DNA from: Chromobotia macracanthus
Taxonomy: Eukaryota; Chordata; Actinopteri; Cypriniformes; Botiidae
Direction of reading: 5' to 3'
NCBI GenBank assembly: GCA_036877525.1
Contig: JAZGTH010000005.1
Location: forward strand, 11,201,501 to 11,265,500
Length of the DNA stretch: 64,000 nucleotides
This document shows, piece by piece, positions 1-12,600 of this stretch; position 1 is the first letter of the stretch; every line of letters begins with the position of its first letter. The translations under genes were made by a program, and so were the position numbers. The notes under the pieces are model-generated. The model saw only the letters and a list, made by a program, of their open reading frames with translations, did no database searches and was not told where the DNA came from.

Positions 1-110
1 GAAAGGTTCTACTGATGTTGAAGGTTCTTTATAGGAACCATATAGCCAAAACTTGTTCTTCTATGGCATTATGAAGCCCCTTTTTAAGAGTGTAGTATAT
101 AAATTGAAGA
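1..110. repeat. Dispersed teleost repeat fragment
   Basis: The stretch is built from short GGTTCTTTATAGGAACC-like imperfect palindromes (GGTTCT/AGGAACC) followed by 'cttgttcttctatggcatta'. This pattern is common in fish intronic repeats. It is cut by the window edge, so its left end and family cannot be defined. The call rests on pattern memory, not on a search. Confidence 0.4.
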
Positions 111-1982
111 AGCATTTTTGCGTCTATGCATTAATGATCTTTCAATAATCTGTAAACCCAGATCATTAAATCAGTGAGTCAGTTGAGATCTGAATCAGTC
201 TGATTCATTTATAGATCATTCACACTGGTTTTGTGAATGGATGAACTGATTCATTGAGCAGATCTGACTCAACAGAATTATTTGTTCAGAAATCACTGGG
301 TTTTTTTAAGGTTTACAGGCATTTTAAGGGTCTTTTAAGGTTCATCTAAAGATTGGCAGAGGCTTGCATATATGACCGCTTTAATTTGGTGTAAATGAGA
401 TAAAAGAGAGCAGGCTGTTTTCTGCACATTCACGCGCACCTATTTTATTGTCCTCATAATGCTGCATGTGTGTTTGTGGCTGCAGCACTGTTTGAACAGA
501 TGGCTCTATAAAGGTTATTGCTGTTTATTAAATGTTGGAAATCTGGAGTATTTATGTACATTCTTCTGTCCCTAAATGTTAATACTTTGCAGAATCAATC
601 ATCTCTACTCCAGTGGACTGTAATGGAATTCTTTAAAGGTGTCAGAAATGTTTCTGATCAAACAGAGGGAGATAGTCAAGCCTGGCAGAGCCTATATCCA
701 GATACACTTAATTAAATTCAAACCTCTTGAGAACTTTCGTTAGTTCCACAGAACTGCTTTAATTTTTCCCTGCCATCAGAATGCATATCGCACTGGCAGT
801 CTGCAGAAACGTGACGATTTGTAACCTGCTTACATTGGCCATGTTGGGCGCACTTTCGTTTCGTCGTAATTAGACATGAAATGTCAAGTTTCAAATCGTT
901 TTTTCTGCCCTCGCTGATAGCAAAATGTTATGCACAGCAACAAAATCAAAGTCAATCAGAGCATGTTTGATGTCTGAAATACTTTTATGTGGAGCAGAGT
1001 TTTGGACCAATGAGACGCCACTGTGAGTGGAACTACCCAATGTGAGGTTTCAAAAATAGAAACCGAGCGACCAATGAAATGTCTCGAACACTGTTGAGTT
1101 AACAGTGCAAAAACTCATAAAAGAGATTATTTATTCCTTCACGCTATTGTGTTATGCCTAGTAACAACATGGTGTTCCTAAACATCATCTGTGACATTAT
1201 GACAAATGAGTGTGAGATCTTAATTAGAGTTGTCTCATGTACTTTGAGATGTACCACAAATTGTATCCACTTCAAAAACGCCAATCAATAGACAGTTGCA
1301 CTTTATGTGATGGAGGTTTTTATTTGTATTTAGTACCAGTGGGTGTTCAGGTTTAAAGCAGTCACCATATTTGATATCCTTCATTTAAAATCCCACACAG
1401 TCTTTGTGCCAGAAAATACAGCCCTGATTCATTTATACATGACATGATCGAATAGTTGTGTTTTAAAATGCTTTGCTACTTTGTAGTTAGCTACTTTTTG
1501 TGACACTATGACAACTAAATATGAAATTTTAATTATGAGTTGCATGAATTACATCACATCCACCCTCTCAAGCCCTTGGATGTTACTCACTTCCAATAGG
1601 CAGTCGAACTCAGATGGTGCAAAATTGTGGGTGTAGATATGCAGAGAGGCCTCACCAATCCATCTGAACCAGTTAATACACAAAAGATGGAAAGATGGGG
1701 TGAGGTGATGCTGAAGTGGTAACTGAAGGTTAAGGAGGGGTTATGGATGAGGAGATGTGATGTTCAGAGATGTTTATCAGATCTGGCTGGTTGAGAGGGT
1801 CTGGAGTGTTTCTCACTGATGGACCTGGAAACCATCTGGACTCTATCAGCCTGGAATCTTGTTAATGGAAATGCTTTGGAACACTTTAAGTAAACATGAA
1901 AGCAAGTACTTAATTCATTGTGGACAAAACAGCACCATTTAATCTTAATAAGGTAAAGATTAACTGCACTGTGAATTTACAA

Positions 1983-2333
1983 CAGCTAACAGAGAACGTT
2001 CTTGGAACGCTGGCTAACATTGTCTAAAAATTCTTGCAAAGTTATCAAACAGTTCTTGCAGTAATGCTAATAGAAAATCTTTAATGTTATATATCACACA
2101 CCAAAAATGTTATTCTTTAGTTCTTAGCAGAATGTTTTAGAATAACTAATGTTATTCTTTAGTTCTTTAGCAGAATAGCATTCCTACAAACAAGTAATAA
2201 CGTTAATACAACATAGAAAAAAAACGGGCGTTTTGAACATTCCATAAAACATCCAAAAACATTGGTAGAACATCCAAAAAAAAGTTTTTAAAGATTTTAT
2301 CTAATGCAAATGTTCTTACAAATTGTTAGCTGG
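1983..2333 (+). mobile_element. MITE-like element, CCCAGCTAACA family
   Basis: Starts CAGCTAACAGAGAACGTTCT and ends ATTGTTAGCTGG, with the family order of internal blocks between (TTCTTGCAGTAATG, GTAGAACATCC-type blocks). It is diverged but nearly full length, and the last base pairs of both termini are worn. Confidence 0.75.
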
Positions 2334-3391
2334 AAAGCCAGTTTAGAGTTATAAAAATAGTGTTAACTACTGTAGTTATCATATGTACAATTAAGTCTTA
2401 AAAGTGTCATGTGCTTATATAGACCTTAGAACTTACAGTACAGAACAACTTACATTACAGTATAGTGTTATTACAGTATATGGTGTATGGTAGTCTATGG
2501 TTATTTATGTGGTTAGTGTGTCTGTGTGTGTGTAGTACTTAAAGACAATAAAGACATTTAATATGTATGTGCATGTGCACTTAATGGTGTGCATGACCGG
2601 AGTAATCTAATGCAGCCGTGTGTTAATGAAGCAAGATGTCAGAACTACAGATGACACCTTATGAGGGTCACTTAACTGCAGCCAATCGCTCTGTTCAATA
2701 ACACTAATTGCGGAGCCGCGTGGCAGAAGGGAGACGTGCACCTCTGACCGCAGGGCAACCTCCGCTGGCCCTTCCTCAAAACTCTCCCTAATGATCATGT
2801 TTAAAGAGAAGCTCTTCGTTTGCTGGCATTCTGTCCTACTAAAGCAATAATACTGCTCTTTCTCTGTGGCATTAAATTTAATGGCATAAAGTATATGAGA
2901 AATTTATGATGTAACGATGCGGTGGATTTAAAGGGGTCATAACTCCCTTCATTACTGCGATGGGGTCAAAATGGTTTCGCCGTAGAAGGTTTCAGCACAA
3001 AAGGATCCACTTGTGGGTCACGGAACAGCAGCTGAGGAGAAGACAGACAGTGATTAAGACAGAAGAGACATGCTAAGTGTGCTAATGCTAGGTGCAGGTG
3101 GATATAATGAAATCATCTTTCACATCTGCTCAACTGTTACTCGGCTATCACTGCATGCCTCGTTCTCTGCTCACCGCAGGACCGCAGGAGTGTTTGTCCA
3201 TGTCACGCCTCATTGTTAGATTTAAAGACTGCTCGCACATGCCTGTCAGAATACTGTATAAGCTGATTTATGAGATTAAAACAAACGGTACGATTGTGTT
3301 TAGTATTCCACCTGCTTAAATAGAATCCTGCGCATGATTAGGGGCACCTTAAAGCAGACATGGTGTCTATTTTCCATGAATAGGGTAAATA

Positions 3392-3690
3392 ACCAAATTT
3401 AGGTTGTAACATTTCCCTACTGCTTCCATTAAGTAAAAATTCTATGTTTAAGCAAATAAATGTTCTAGAAGCATTCAAAACAGTAAGTTTTTAGGCAATG
3501 TGTTAACGTTATTGCTTGGTTATGAGAACGTTATTCAAACTGTTTTAGTTCTGTAACTTTTTAAAATGTTACACAAACAGCTTGTGATGTAATCCTTTTT
3601 TGTGATGTAATACATAATGTTAAAAAATGTTCTGGTAACATTACTGCAAGAACTTTTTGGAACTTTGAGAAAGCTTTTAGAGAACGTTAT
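3392..3690 (-). mobile_element. MITE-like element, CCCAGCTAACA family, reversed
   Basis: Reads in the opposite sense to the copy at 1983: AAATTTAGGTTGTAACATTTCCCTA at the left (the family right end) and TTACTGCAAGAAC...TTTTAGAGAACGTT at the right. The terminal CCCAGC hexamers are lost. Confidence 0.65.
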
Positions 3691-4327
3691 ATAGAAATGT
3701 ATGTATTATGTATTTGGGCTGACAGATTATGACATTGCTAAGGGATTTTAATTGACTGTTAGAGTCAGTTAGGTCAAGACCTCTGGACAGGCCAGAATTA
3801 GCATTTTAATAAGTTCAGAGGGGGAGGGAGCGCGCAGTTTTTTTATACAGATATATTTAATAGTTCTTATAAGAAATGGGATTTTGGGAAATAGCATGGG
3901 ATTTGTGCCTCTAATAGTCAACAGGCCCTTTCACCTCTGCGTCTGAATGACCAGCAGAACTCTCTGTGTATGAATTCACCAAGGTGATGAAATCTGCTAA
4001 TCAAATTCCCCCGACAGTGAAAGTCCCGCGGGTGGATTTTGAAGGGATCTTTACAGAGTTGTTTCAGCGACAGGTATTCTGTTCCATTTGTCGTAACTGT
4101 ATGAAATTAGTATCAATTTTCTCTGCTTTCACCGAACAAAGTCGTGGCACACTGGATGGAAGACTCTGCCTGCTGACATACAGCCAGGGACACAGTTAAA
4201 GATTTTATCATCAGTTGTTGTTTCATTCATTACGAACTTCAGTCTAATCTCATTATTGATGCAGCTGCAGATTTGCACTTCAAAGCACCTTCAAATAAGT
4301 CTAAATAACAGTCAGAATTGCATATTC

Positions 4328-4596
4328 GGCTAACGGGGGACGTTCTCATAATGTTGGCTAATGTTCCCTAAAAGCTCTCCCTAAAAGAGATCAAAAACAT
4401 TCTTGCAGTAACTCTAGTAGAACGTTTTTAACATTATATATTTATATATCAAAAACATTATTCTTCAGTAGTAGTAGAAGTAGAAGTTTGAATAACATTC
4501 TTGAATAACGTTCCTAGAACTTTCAAATGAGCATTTTAATGTTACTTAATGAGAATCTTCGGGAGGATTTCTTACAACCTACAATTGTTAGCTGGG
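4328..4596 (+). mobile_element. MITE-like element, CCCAGCTAACA family
   Basis: Opens GGCTAACGGGGGACGTTCTC and closes ACAATTGTTAGCTGGG. It is shorter than the full copies, with internal sequence missing around the GTTATTCTTAAG block. Confidence 0.75.
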
Positions 4597-5390
4597 TAGT
4601 GGCATCATTTGTTGTGTTTGTTTATATTTTGAAAGTCCGCCCGAAAACTATGCTAATAATTAAATTTGGAGGTAAACTCTTCCTTTCATTAAAAAGAATA
4701 CTTTGCAGCTTGGCTAAACAAATGCTTTCTTGGCAGGGGACAGGAAATGATGTATCAGATTACTGCCTTTATGTCCTCTTGGAAAGATGGGGATGAGGAT
4801 GAATGGAGAGAGGGAGTAATGGAAGCTGGTGTCAAAGGGAGATAAAGAGGAGGACAGAGGAATGAAAAGAAGGGGTGTGAATAATAGCACAGATTGGCAC
4901 AGGAAATGGTGTGGAAGAGAATGCTTGGTCAGGCAGCTGACCATCCAGCCCAGATTTCATCTCCTGCTGGCTCCTGATTTGATTACTTCAGTCTGGAATT
5001 GAAAAACTTGCGGGTGCATTCAGTCAGCTGAACACAGCATGCAATGCACCGGCAACAAAGCGAGACCGGGCCGTGGAATTACCGGATAAAAAATGCGTTT
5101 CCACAGGTGACGCTTGGGTACTTTCCGTTAGCCGGCTGTTTTTCCACATTCAGAGTGTTTGGATTTAATGCAGTGAGGAAGGAATTCACTCAGGATAAAT
5201 TGCACCCACTGATAGCGCTGTTTATTTGCATGTGCTGTCTGCATTGTTGTTGTTGTTGTAGTGTGGCGTGTTTGCACTGAAAAGAGTTACAATGACTTCA
5301 TTTAAATACGCACAGCACTATTTCAGTGCATTCAGCACCTGCTTGAACTGAATTGTGGGTGATTAATAAATGAAACCGTTTCTAACGGAA

Positions 5391-5632
5391 TGTTCTTAGA
5401 ATGTAGGGTAACATTCTCTAGAAGTTCTCTCAACGTTATCAAAAACTTTATTTCAGTAATGATAGTAGAACATTTTTTAAAGTTAAATATCATATAACGT
5501 CATTAAGTTGTGAGCGTAACATTTGAAAACTGTTACGGAATTAACAATGTTTGAATAATGTTCTTATAAGCAATAATGTTAATACATCTAAAAAAGTGGA
5601 AACATTCTTACATCCTAAAATTATTAGCTGGG
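5391..5632 (+). mobile_element. MITE-like element, CCCAGCTAACA family, 5' worn
   Basis: The left end is degraded to TCTAACGGAATGTTCTTAG. The right end CCTAAAATTATTAGCTGGG is well kept. Internal AACGTTATCAAAAAC and TAATGTTAATACA blocks match the family. Confidence 0.65.
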
Positions 5633-6139
5633 TTTGTGCTGAAATACAGCATGCAAAAATGTTGCAACTATTTAGTGCATTTGTTTAGTCGATTTTCTTA
5701 CTCACTGCTAATTCAATAGTTTACATTCGCTCATAATGAATATATAAACCAGAGCTGAACTGAGCTTTCCTGGTCATCCGTTGTGTTCAGAATTAGCGTC
5801 TGATTAGAGCTCATTTGTTTGCACGGGATTAGGCCTGATTGATTATGGTAAATCCATAGGATTAAACAGACAGGAAGAAGCTGGATGTTTATGCATTAAT
5901 CAGAAAAAACAAATCCCTTTAAGAAAAAGACGATAAGTAAAGATCAGCCATGAGTTTGAACTGAAACGGGTCAATTAAAGGCAACGTTTCTGACTGTCAG
6001 CGAGCCGTTGCATTCTAAAGCACATCCGTATATGGAGATTAGCGAATAAAGCTACTCATTTGGAGAATGTTAATCATCGGGTACGCACACATATACTTGC
6101 TCTGTCAGAGGCCAAAAGCCAATAATACACACACTCACA

Positions 6140-6420
6140 CACATGTTGGGGTTTCATGGGGACATTTCATAGACGTAGTGGATTTTACACTGTATAACTG
6201 TATATTCTATCCCCCTACACTACTAACACTATCTGTAAACCTAACCCTCACAGAAACCTTTCTGCTATTTCAGATTTTCAAAAAAGATTGATATGATTTA
6301 CACATTCTGTGTGTTTCCAAAGGGTCAAAATTGATCTGATATTACTATACTTGTAGGGACATTTGGTCCCTAGAACACTATAGTAAATACCAAGACTGAC
6401 AAATACACACTTAACACACA
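6140..6420. repeat. Dispersed teleost repeat bordered by CA tracts
   Basis: Contains the series 'catggggacatttcatagac', 'tattctatccccctacac' and 'aacctaaccctcacagaaac', which I recognise as a very common fish intronic repeat. It is bordered by ACACAC runs at about 6127 and 6415. Copy limits are approximate and the family name is not known to me. Confidence 0.5.
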
Positions 6421-7344
6421 CACACAGTACAGTCTTATTTTAAGCAAATGAAGCTTCTTGGCCATATAGCTTTGAATTTAATTAATTTGACAAAGATGGT
6501 CCCCGTAATGTATTGAATACCAGGATCACACATAGAAAATGAATAAACATGAAGCTAATTTTGGGTCACTGTTTATCATATGGGTTTGTGACCTCACCTT
6601 GACCTGTTCTGCCTTTCTCATCATCGCATTTCTTTAGTTAATCTTTTGTATCAAATTGAATCGACTTCAAATCGAAACGCTTTTTAACAGCACTGCTGAA
6701 TCTGTATTTGAATTTTATCACCCGTAGGTTTGTAATCGTTTCTGTTTTAGCATGACTGTATCTGATTTGTATCAGGGAGCTTTATGTCACCTATGCAAAT
6801 GTGAATCACCCCGCTTTAGATTCCGATCTAATAAACTATGTAAAGTTTTTGCTTAATGAATATTTTTAAACTCTTCACGTAAGCCCTGTAGCTATAATTC
6901 ATCACATTTTACACAAAGCACGTACGGTACGACCTTATTAAAATGATTTACTGTAGACTCCGTACATGTCATGTTCTTAAAGGAGACCTACACTAAGTGA
7001 CTGCAAATGATAAGAAATCAATGGATGTTTCTGTTTTCATCTGCATTGGGAGTCTGTCATTCGTGTGTTAAACCCTGATGTCTTTAAAAGTACCAAGTTG
7101 TGTTATTTTTTCAGCCTTGTATTTGATGTTTTCAAAGAGAGACAGCAGTTTGCAGGGAGTGATGAATTCAGAACAGGGTGTAGCGTGTTAATATGCGCTT
7201 TATTGGACCTGATGCTGAGCAGAACCAAGAGGTGAGACAGGTTCTAACCTCTGATTAGTGAGCATTACAAGCTAATGAAGAGAGATGAGGGTAACAGAAC
7301 TGTGAGAGAATTAGAACATGTGACTGAGGAAACAATGGAGAAGT

Positions 7345-7662
7345 CCCAGCTAACAGGGAACGTTCTCAGAACATTGGCCAACATTCTGTAGGTTTCCTAA
7401 AAGTTATCAAAAATGTTCTTGTGGTAATGTAAGTGCAACATTTTCTAAATGTTATATATCATATAACTATCCAAAAACTATATTCCTAAGTTGTTAGTGG
7501 AACGTTTTCAAAATGTTACAGAGTTAAAAATGGTTTGAATAATGTTCTTATAACCAAACAAAAAGGTTCCTAGGAAATGTTTAACATTTTTGTTAATTAT
7601 GGAATTATATTATAATATAATATTTATATAATATTTCTTAAAACCTAAAATTGTTAGCTGGG
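7345..7662 (+). mobile_element. MITE-like element, full-length reference copy
   Basis: This is the clearest complete copy. It runs from CCCAGCTAACAGGGAACGTT to AAAATTGTTAGCTGGG, so the outer 11 bp (CCCAGCTAACA / TGTTAGCTGGG) form a perfect terminal inverted repeat. The length of about 318 bp, AT-rich non-coding interior and many copies fit a non-autonomous DNA transposon. No matching target-site duplication is visible in the flanks. Superfamily is unknown. Confidence 0.8.
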
Positions 7663-8068
7663 ATGTCATTAGGGAGGAACAGATGTATTTTTTTTGGTTG
7701 TTTGTGTCGCTGTGTTGATACACATATGTTTTGAATTTTTGGAACTCGGCACAGAAGCGTGATAAGATAGCAGGAGCTCCATTACACGGGTAAAATCTGT
7801 GAAACGAAGCCTGAAATCCTCAGAATGGCTGTCATTTCAGTGCAAATCAGGTAGAAATAATAAGCCGGAGACCTTGAAGAGGAGGTCAAAAGGGAGCGCT
7901 GTGATTGGCTAATGGAGCGTGATCTATCTACAGTGCAGCACAGATGGCAAAACAATGTAAAATAGAAAAAAATATTCCAGGGATTCCAAGAAATTCGAGT
8001 GATATTCTGCTGATGAAAAGACCAGCTTAGAGCAATGTGAATTTCTAGACTTGGCCATGCTGGATAGT

Positions 8069-8165
8069 CCCAGCTAACAGGGAACATGTCCCAGAACATA
8101 AACATTCACAAGTTCTCAAAGTTATCAAAGAAAGTTCTTGCGTACTTAACGTTAGTATAACTTTA
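8069..8165 (+). mobile_element. MITE-like element, 5' fragment
   Basis: Begins with an intact CCCAGCTAACAGGGAAC terminus, then diverges and stops after about 100 bp. The right terminus is absent. Confidence 0.6.
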
Positions 8166-9058
8166 CTGCACTTTAAAACTAAAAAGAAATCACCTTTAAA
8201 CACTCAAATACAGATATTAGGACCTCAGACTTCTTAGCTGATTTTGGGGCGATGCTTTTCTGGCGTTGAGTGATGGTTTGTGTGTGTATCCCTTTTTGTT
8301 TCAGTTTACAAGTTTTAAAAGGTTTAAAAGTTCAGTGAATATGAATTCTGTTGGACTAAAAATACTGCAGGCTATCACTTATTCTTTTATTAACTACAGA
8401 CAGTTTTCTTCCCTCATTTACTTTCTGTGTGAAAGAGTTTCCAACTTCCAAAAGATGTTGTGACCTTTTCCCATAGCTTCATTTTGTCCTTCACAGGAAG
8501 TCTTTTAATTAATCGTATTTTAATTACTCAGCATCATTTGAATGCCTCCTTCACGGCTAGCACATTTATGTTAGATTTCCCTTGAGTTACATCTTGAAAA
8601 TTGTTAACATAATCTTGTGATTAGTGAGCTAAAGTTGCACCGCTGATGTTTTTGTAGCTCGATTCAATAAAAAAATGTATTGTATTATTGCCTTACCTTG
8701 CCACACATTGTTTGTGTTAAGAAGATGAACGATAACTAAGACCTCAACAGACACTGTTGGCCTGGCGTACAATTCCATGAAGTAAACATGGTTATTACCG
8801 TCTGACCTTTAAATGCAGGTGTTTATGATAAAGGGTTGAGAAAACCTTCTGTCCTCACACAGAAGCACTGAGCTGAGCTGTGGCTTTAAACTCCATCTAA
8901 TCCTCGTCTCTGAGGCTGACATTTAAACTTCTCAGCTGGTGACCAGAGTTAATGCTGCTGTAGACAGTGGAAATAGCTTTCTACATAAACACAATAACAT
9001 TTCATAGACCGTAGTCATAACCGTAGTGCTCTTTTAATTCTTATAGACAAGGGACAGG

Positions 9059-9333
9059 CCCAGCTAACAGGGAACGTTCTCAAAAATGTTCTTGCAGTAA
9101 TATTAATAGAACATGTTCTTAACGTTGTATATCATGCATATCAACAAGTTATTCTTAAGTTTGAAAATGTTATAGAATCAGAAATGTTTGAATGAGGTTC
9201 TTGTAACCAAGCAATAATGTTAAAAAAGTTGTTGTGAACATTCCTACAACATTCAAAATAATACGTTTTTGTTACATGTACTTAATGGCAATGTTAAGGA
9301 AACATTCCTACAACCTGAAATTATTAGCTGGGG
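9059..9333 (+). mobile_element. MITE-like element, CCCAGCTAACA family
   Basis: Has CCCAGCTAACAGGGAACGTT at the left and ACAACCTGAAATTATTAGCTGGGG at the right. The first inner spacer is deleted, so GTTCTCAAAAATG runs straight into TTCTTGCAGTAAT. Confidence 0.75.
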
Positions 9334-10144
9334 ATAGTTTTTGTCAGGTGTTTAAAATACAGTTTTTTGGTGTTTTTAGTCGTATTTTTTTACATAGATT
9401 ACATAATTTCAAATGAATTCTATTAAACATGAATGAACATTGAATGACAATTATTTTTTTATAAACAGTAAGTTAACAGTTGTGCTTTTACCTAGTGTAT
9501 GATATGTCCAGGTAATATTAATACAGATGATTATTTGTAGCTAATTGTATACAATAAATCTGAATAAATGAATTCCTGTCAGATGTGATGTTCATTTATG
9601 GGATGGCAGGGTATTTGATTGATCATTTCTGCGTTACAGAACCATCAATACATAGATTGTGTGTCACTCTTTTACCTTTCTGCCGCAGCCCATGAGAGAA
9701 CAACTTCCTCAAGTGTGCTTAAAAGACACAGAAGTTTCATTATAGAGGACAGTGGGGTGTCATCCGGTGATTTCTCTGTTTTGTAACAGTCGTTAAAAGC
9801 TGTCTGTGATTCTGTCCCACCTTGCTGTAATGATTATCTCAACTTGTGATGGATTCTGGGTAAAAAAAATAGGTAAGGGGTGCAAGTTTTATGAGTGACA
9901 TTTTTCCATATGCCACATATGCGTACTGACAGGAGAATAATGATATTAATAAATTCACCAGAACGATCCGCTTTCCTTCTCTTTGAGGGATATTAACTTT
10001 TTTATGGAATTCAGTTCCTCTCAGCTGCCAGATTTTTAATGAAATGACAAAATGACAACATTTAAGGTATATTTTATCTGTTCCGCTTCTAAAGCTGTCT
10101 GAGTACTTGAAAGAGAGATTGTAATATATTCTGAGGTTCATTTA

Positions 10145-10410
10145 ATAAAGGAAAGGACATGAGGAGGAGAAGAGAGGAGGTGGAAGGTGTAGAGGAGGTG
10201 GGGAGAGAGGAGAGGTGAGGAGAGGAGGTGGGGAATGGAGAAGAACGGAGGGAAGAGTAGAGAAGGTGAGTGGAGGGTAGAGGAGAAGATAAAAGAGAAG
10301 GTTCAAGGAGGGGAGAGTAGAGGAGATAGGAGAAAGAGAGGAGTTGGGAGGAGAAGAGTAGGCCATAATGCAGATATAAGGAGAGAGTTAACAGGAGATG
10401 GAGAGAAAGA
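10145..10410 (+). repeat. Polypurine (GGAGA-rich) tract
   Basis: About 265 bp made almost entirely of A and G on the + strand, with recurring gaggagg, ggtggggag and gagaagag units. Long open frames on both strands here are an effect of the biased composition. Such tracts can form intramolecular triplexes; that property is inferred. Confidence 0.8.
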
Positions 10411-11561
10411 GAGAAAGATAGCACTTATTCGTACTCTCACTTAAAGGCTGTAATTACAAGCTTTTCTCTCTGATGAATGATAAGAGTTGCAGTAATGAAT
10501 GAAATGAGATATTGAATGGGGAGAGAGACTGGAGCTGGCTTTTTCACTGCACTCAAAATAACACTCAGTGTGGATGTAAGATCACAATAACATACCTGCA
10601 GATTATGTTTTCAGAGTACACAGGGTATGTTTTAAGGCTTTCTAAATGTATCAACATCCTCTTTATAGAAATGCTGTTTAAAAAGGAACGTTCTTTAAAT
10701 GTTTCTTGTGATGTAATCCTGATTTGAATATTTCAGACAAGGGGGTGGGTGTGTTTGAGAGCAATCATATAGCAACAGGAAGTCATGCCTGTTTTTCTTT
10801 TATTCAGAATGAGGGAGGAAGGAAGAGAGAAGGAGAGCGAGGTGTAGATGTTGGCCAAGGATTTAAGACGTTCACAATGCAGACATAGAACGAGCACACT
10901 GTCTGTATGATATACACAGATGTTCTCCGCAGGATGTTTTCAGAACGGCATCTCTAGAGAGAAAGAATGTGAAATCCGACCTTCATTTAGCAAAACAATC
11001 TTCAGTCTTTGGTTAGCTTCATATCTCCTAAAGCTCCTTCTGAGATTCCTTCACAACACTCCTGGTAATGACTCCTTCTGCACATATTTGATATGATGGA
11101 TCATATCACGTATATGAACAGATGGTAAACAGACATCATCGGTATATCTGTATGTGAACGATACTCTTGCGCTCTCTTCTTGAGCTGTAATGCCTCCTGC
11201 TGATGCTCACTGTAGGCCTTTAGATCAATCTCTCTCTTTCTTTAATCTCTCTTGGTTCCTCGCCCTCTTTCCCTCCTCCTTCAGGTCCTCATCCTCTTTC
11301 CTGCTGAGTTTCCTTCACCTGTCTCCATGTTCAGCTCTGATCAGTGGCTGAATGCGAGAGGAGAGGCTAATTACGCAGACTGACAGAATGAGACTCCCTA
11401 CCACTCAATAAAACCAGCACGTCAGAGTGAGTTGTGTGTAGGGAAAGTAAACTAATAAAGGGCTGCTTGTGTTTTGGTAGTTGGTGACCAGTCTTGATGT
11501 TTTGGGATGGACCAACTTGACATCGAATGATGGAGGTTCTCACAGGAACCCATTAGAACTT

Positions 11562-11904
11562 CCCAGCTAATAATTCTAGGTTGTAAGAATGTTTCCCTAA
11601 TGTTTCGAAACATACATTGTAAAAATGTTTCCTGTTAGTATTAAAATCGTAAAAAATGTTAAAGAATGTTCTACTAACATTCAAAATGTTCAGTTTTTTA
11701 GACTTTGTACATCATTGCTTTTTATAAGAACATTATTCAAACATTGTTTTAAAATCGTTCCACTAACAACTTGAAAATAACGTTTTTTTATATGTGATAT
11801 ATAACATTAAAAAAGTTCTACTAACATTACAGTAAGAACGCTTTTGATAATGTTGGAAGACAAGGGGGGGGATGTTAGCCAATGTTCTGAGAATGTTCCC
11901 TGGG
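11562..11904 (-). mobile_element. MITE-like element, reversed, near full length
   Basis: Left end CCCAGCTAATAATTCTAGGTTGTAAGAATG, right end CTGAGAATGTTCCCTGGG. Internal blocks are in the reverse order of the 7345 copy. It carries TTGTAAGAA, which resembles a 5' splice site on the unc5d strand. Confidence 0.75.
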
Positions 11905-12179
11905 TTCTTGCAGTTTATTTCATGATGTCTGGGGAAGATACATTCATGGCGCTTTTTGAAACGAGGAACCTGCAGTCTATTTATTACTCATGAATCTTAT
12001 GAATATTTACTAAAGCTGTGGCGGTGGAAGATGTTATTTCGGGTTTATGGTAAAGGTGGTTTCCTCAAATCTGTTTCAAACCATTGCATTTTGACAGAGC
12101 GCTCATCCTAATAGTGTCTGAACTATGCCTGAAAGTGTTTCTTTAAAAACGTTTGGAGTGAGAGTGTGGACAGCAGTCG

Positions 12180-12600
12180 TCTCTCTTCTCTTTCTCCATA
12201 TCTCCTGTGTCTCACGCCTCAGTGTGATTCATGATTAATGTTCCTGTCATGCTCATCAAATGCTCATAAAAGCCTTTCAGTGGTTCGTTCTCCTCCTAGT
12301 CCTCTCTTCTCATCATGTCTCCTTTTGTCTCTTTTTTCTACTGTTCTCATCTAGTCTCTTCTCATCTTTTCTCTTCTAGACTTTACTCATTCCTTATTGT
12401 CTGTCCTGTTCTCATCTTTTTATCTCTTTGTCTCTTCTCTTTTTCTCTCTCCTGTTCTCTACTCGTCTCCTCTTATCTCTTTTTCTTATCTCTACTTTTC
12501 TCGTCTGGTCTTTTCTCATCTTTTCTCTTCTGGTGTCTTCTTTTCTTGTCTCTTATCTTTAGTCTCTGTCTCTTAGTCTTTCCTTTGCTTTTTCCTTCCC
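12180..12600 (+). repeat. Pyrimidine-rich low-complexity block
   Basis: Degenerate TCTCTTCTCATCT-type repeats extend over about 420 bp. The 110-residue open frame inside (Ser/Leu/Phe-rich) is a by-product of the composition and has no domain. Confidence 0.75.

Larger units (their letters stand above)
1..6500 (+). other. unc5d: unc5d intron 1, first part visible
   Basis: No exon is recognisable. Four copies of the CCCAGCTAACA MITE family (about 1983, 3392, 4328 and 5391) and a dispersed repeat near 6140 occupy part of it. Positions 2630-2810 are less AT-rich, show no repeat signature, and could be conserved non-coding sequence. The short open frames here have no family resemblance and no splice context. 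Assignment to intron 1 is inferred, because the first exon visible downstream begins in mid-codon and UNC5 genes carry their signal peptide on a separate first exon. Confidence 0.6.

Noticed and set aside
10089..10444. Ser/Leu-rich and Arg/Glu-rich open frames
   Set aside because: Direct consequence of the polypurine/polypyrimidine composition.
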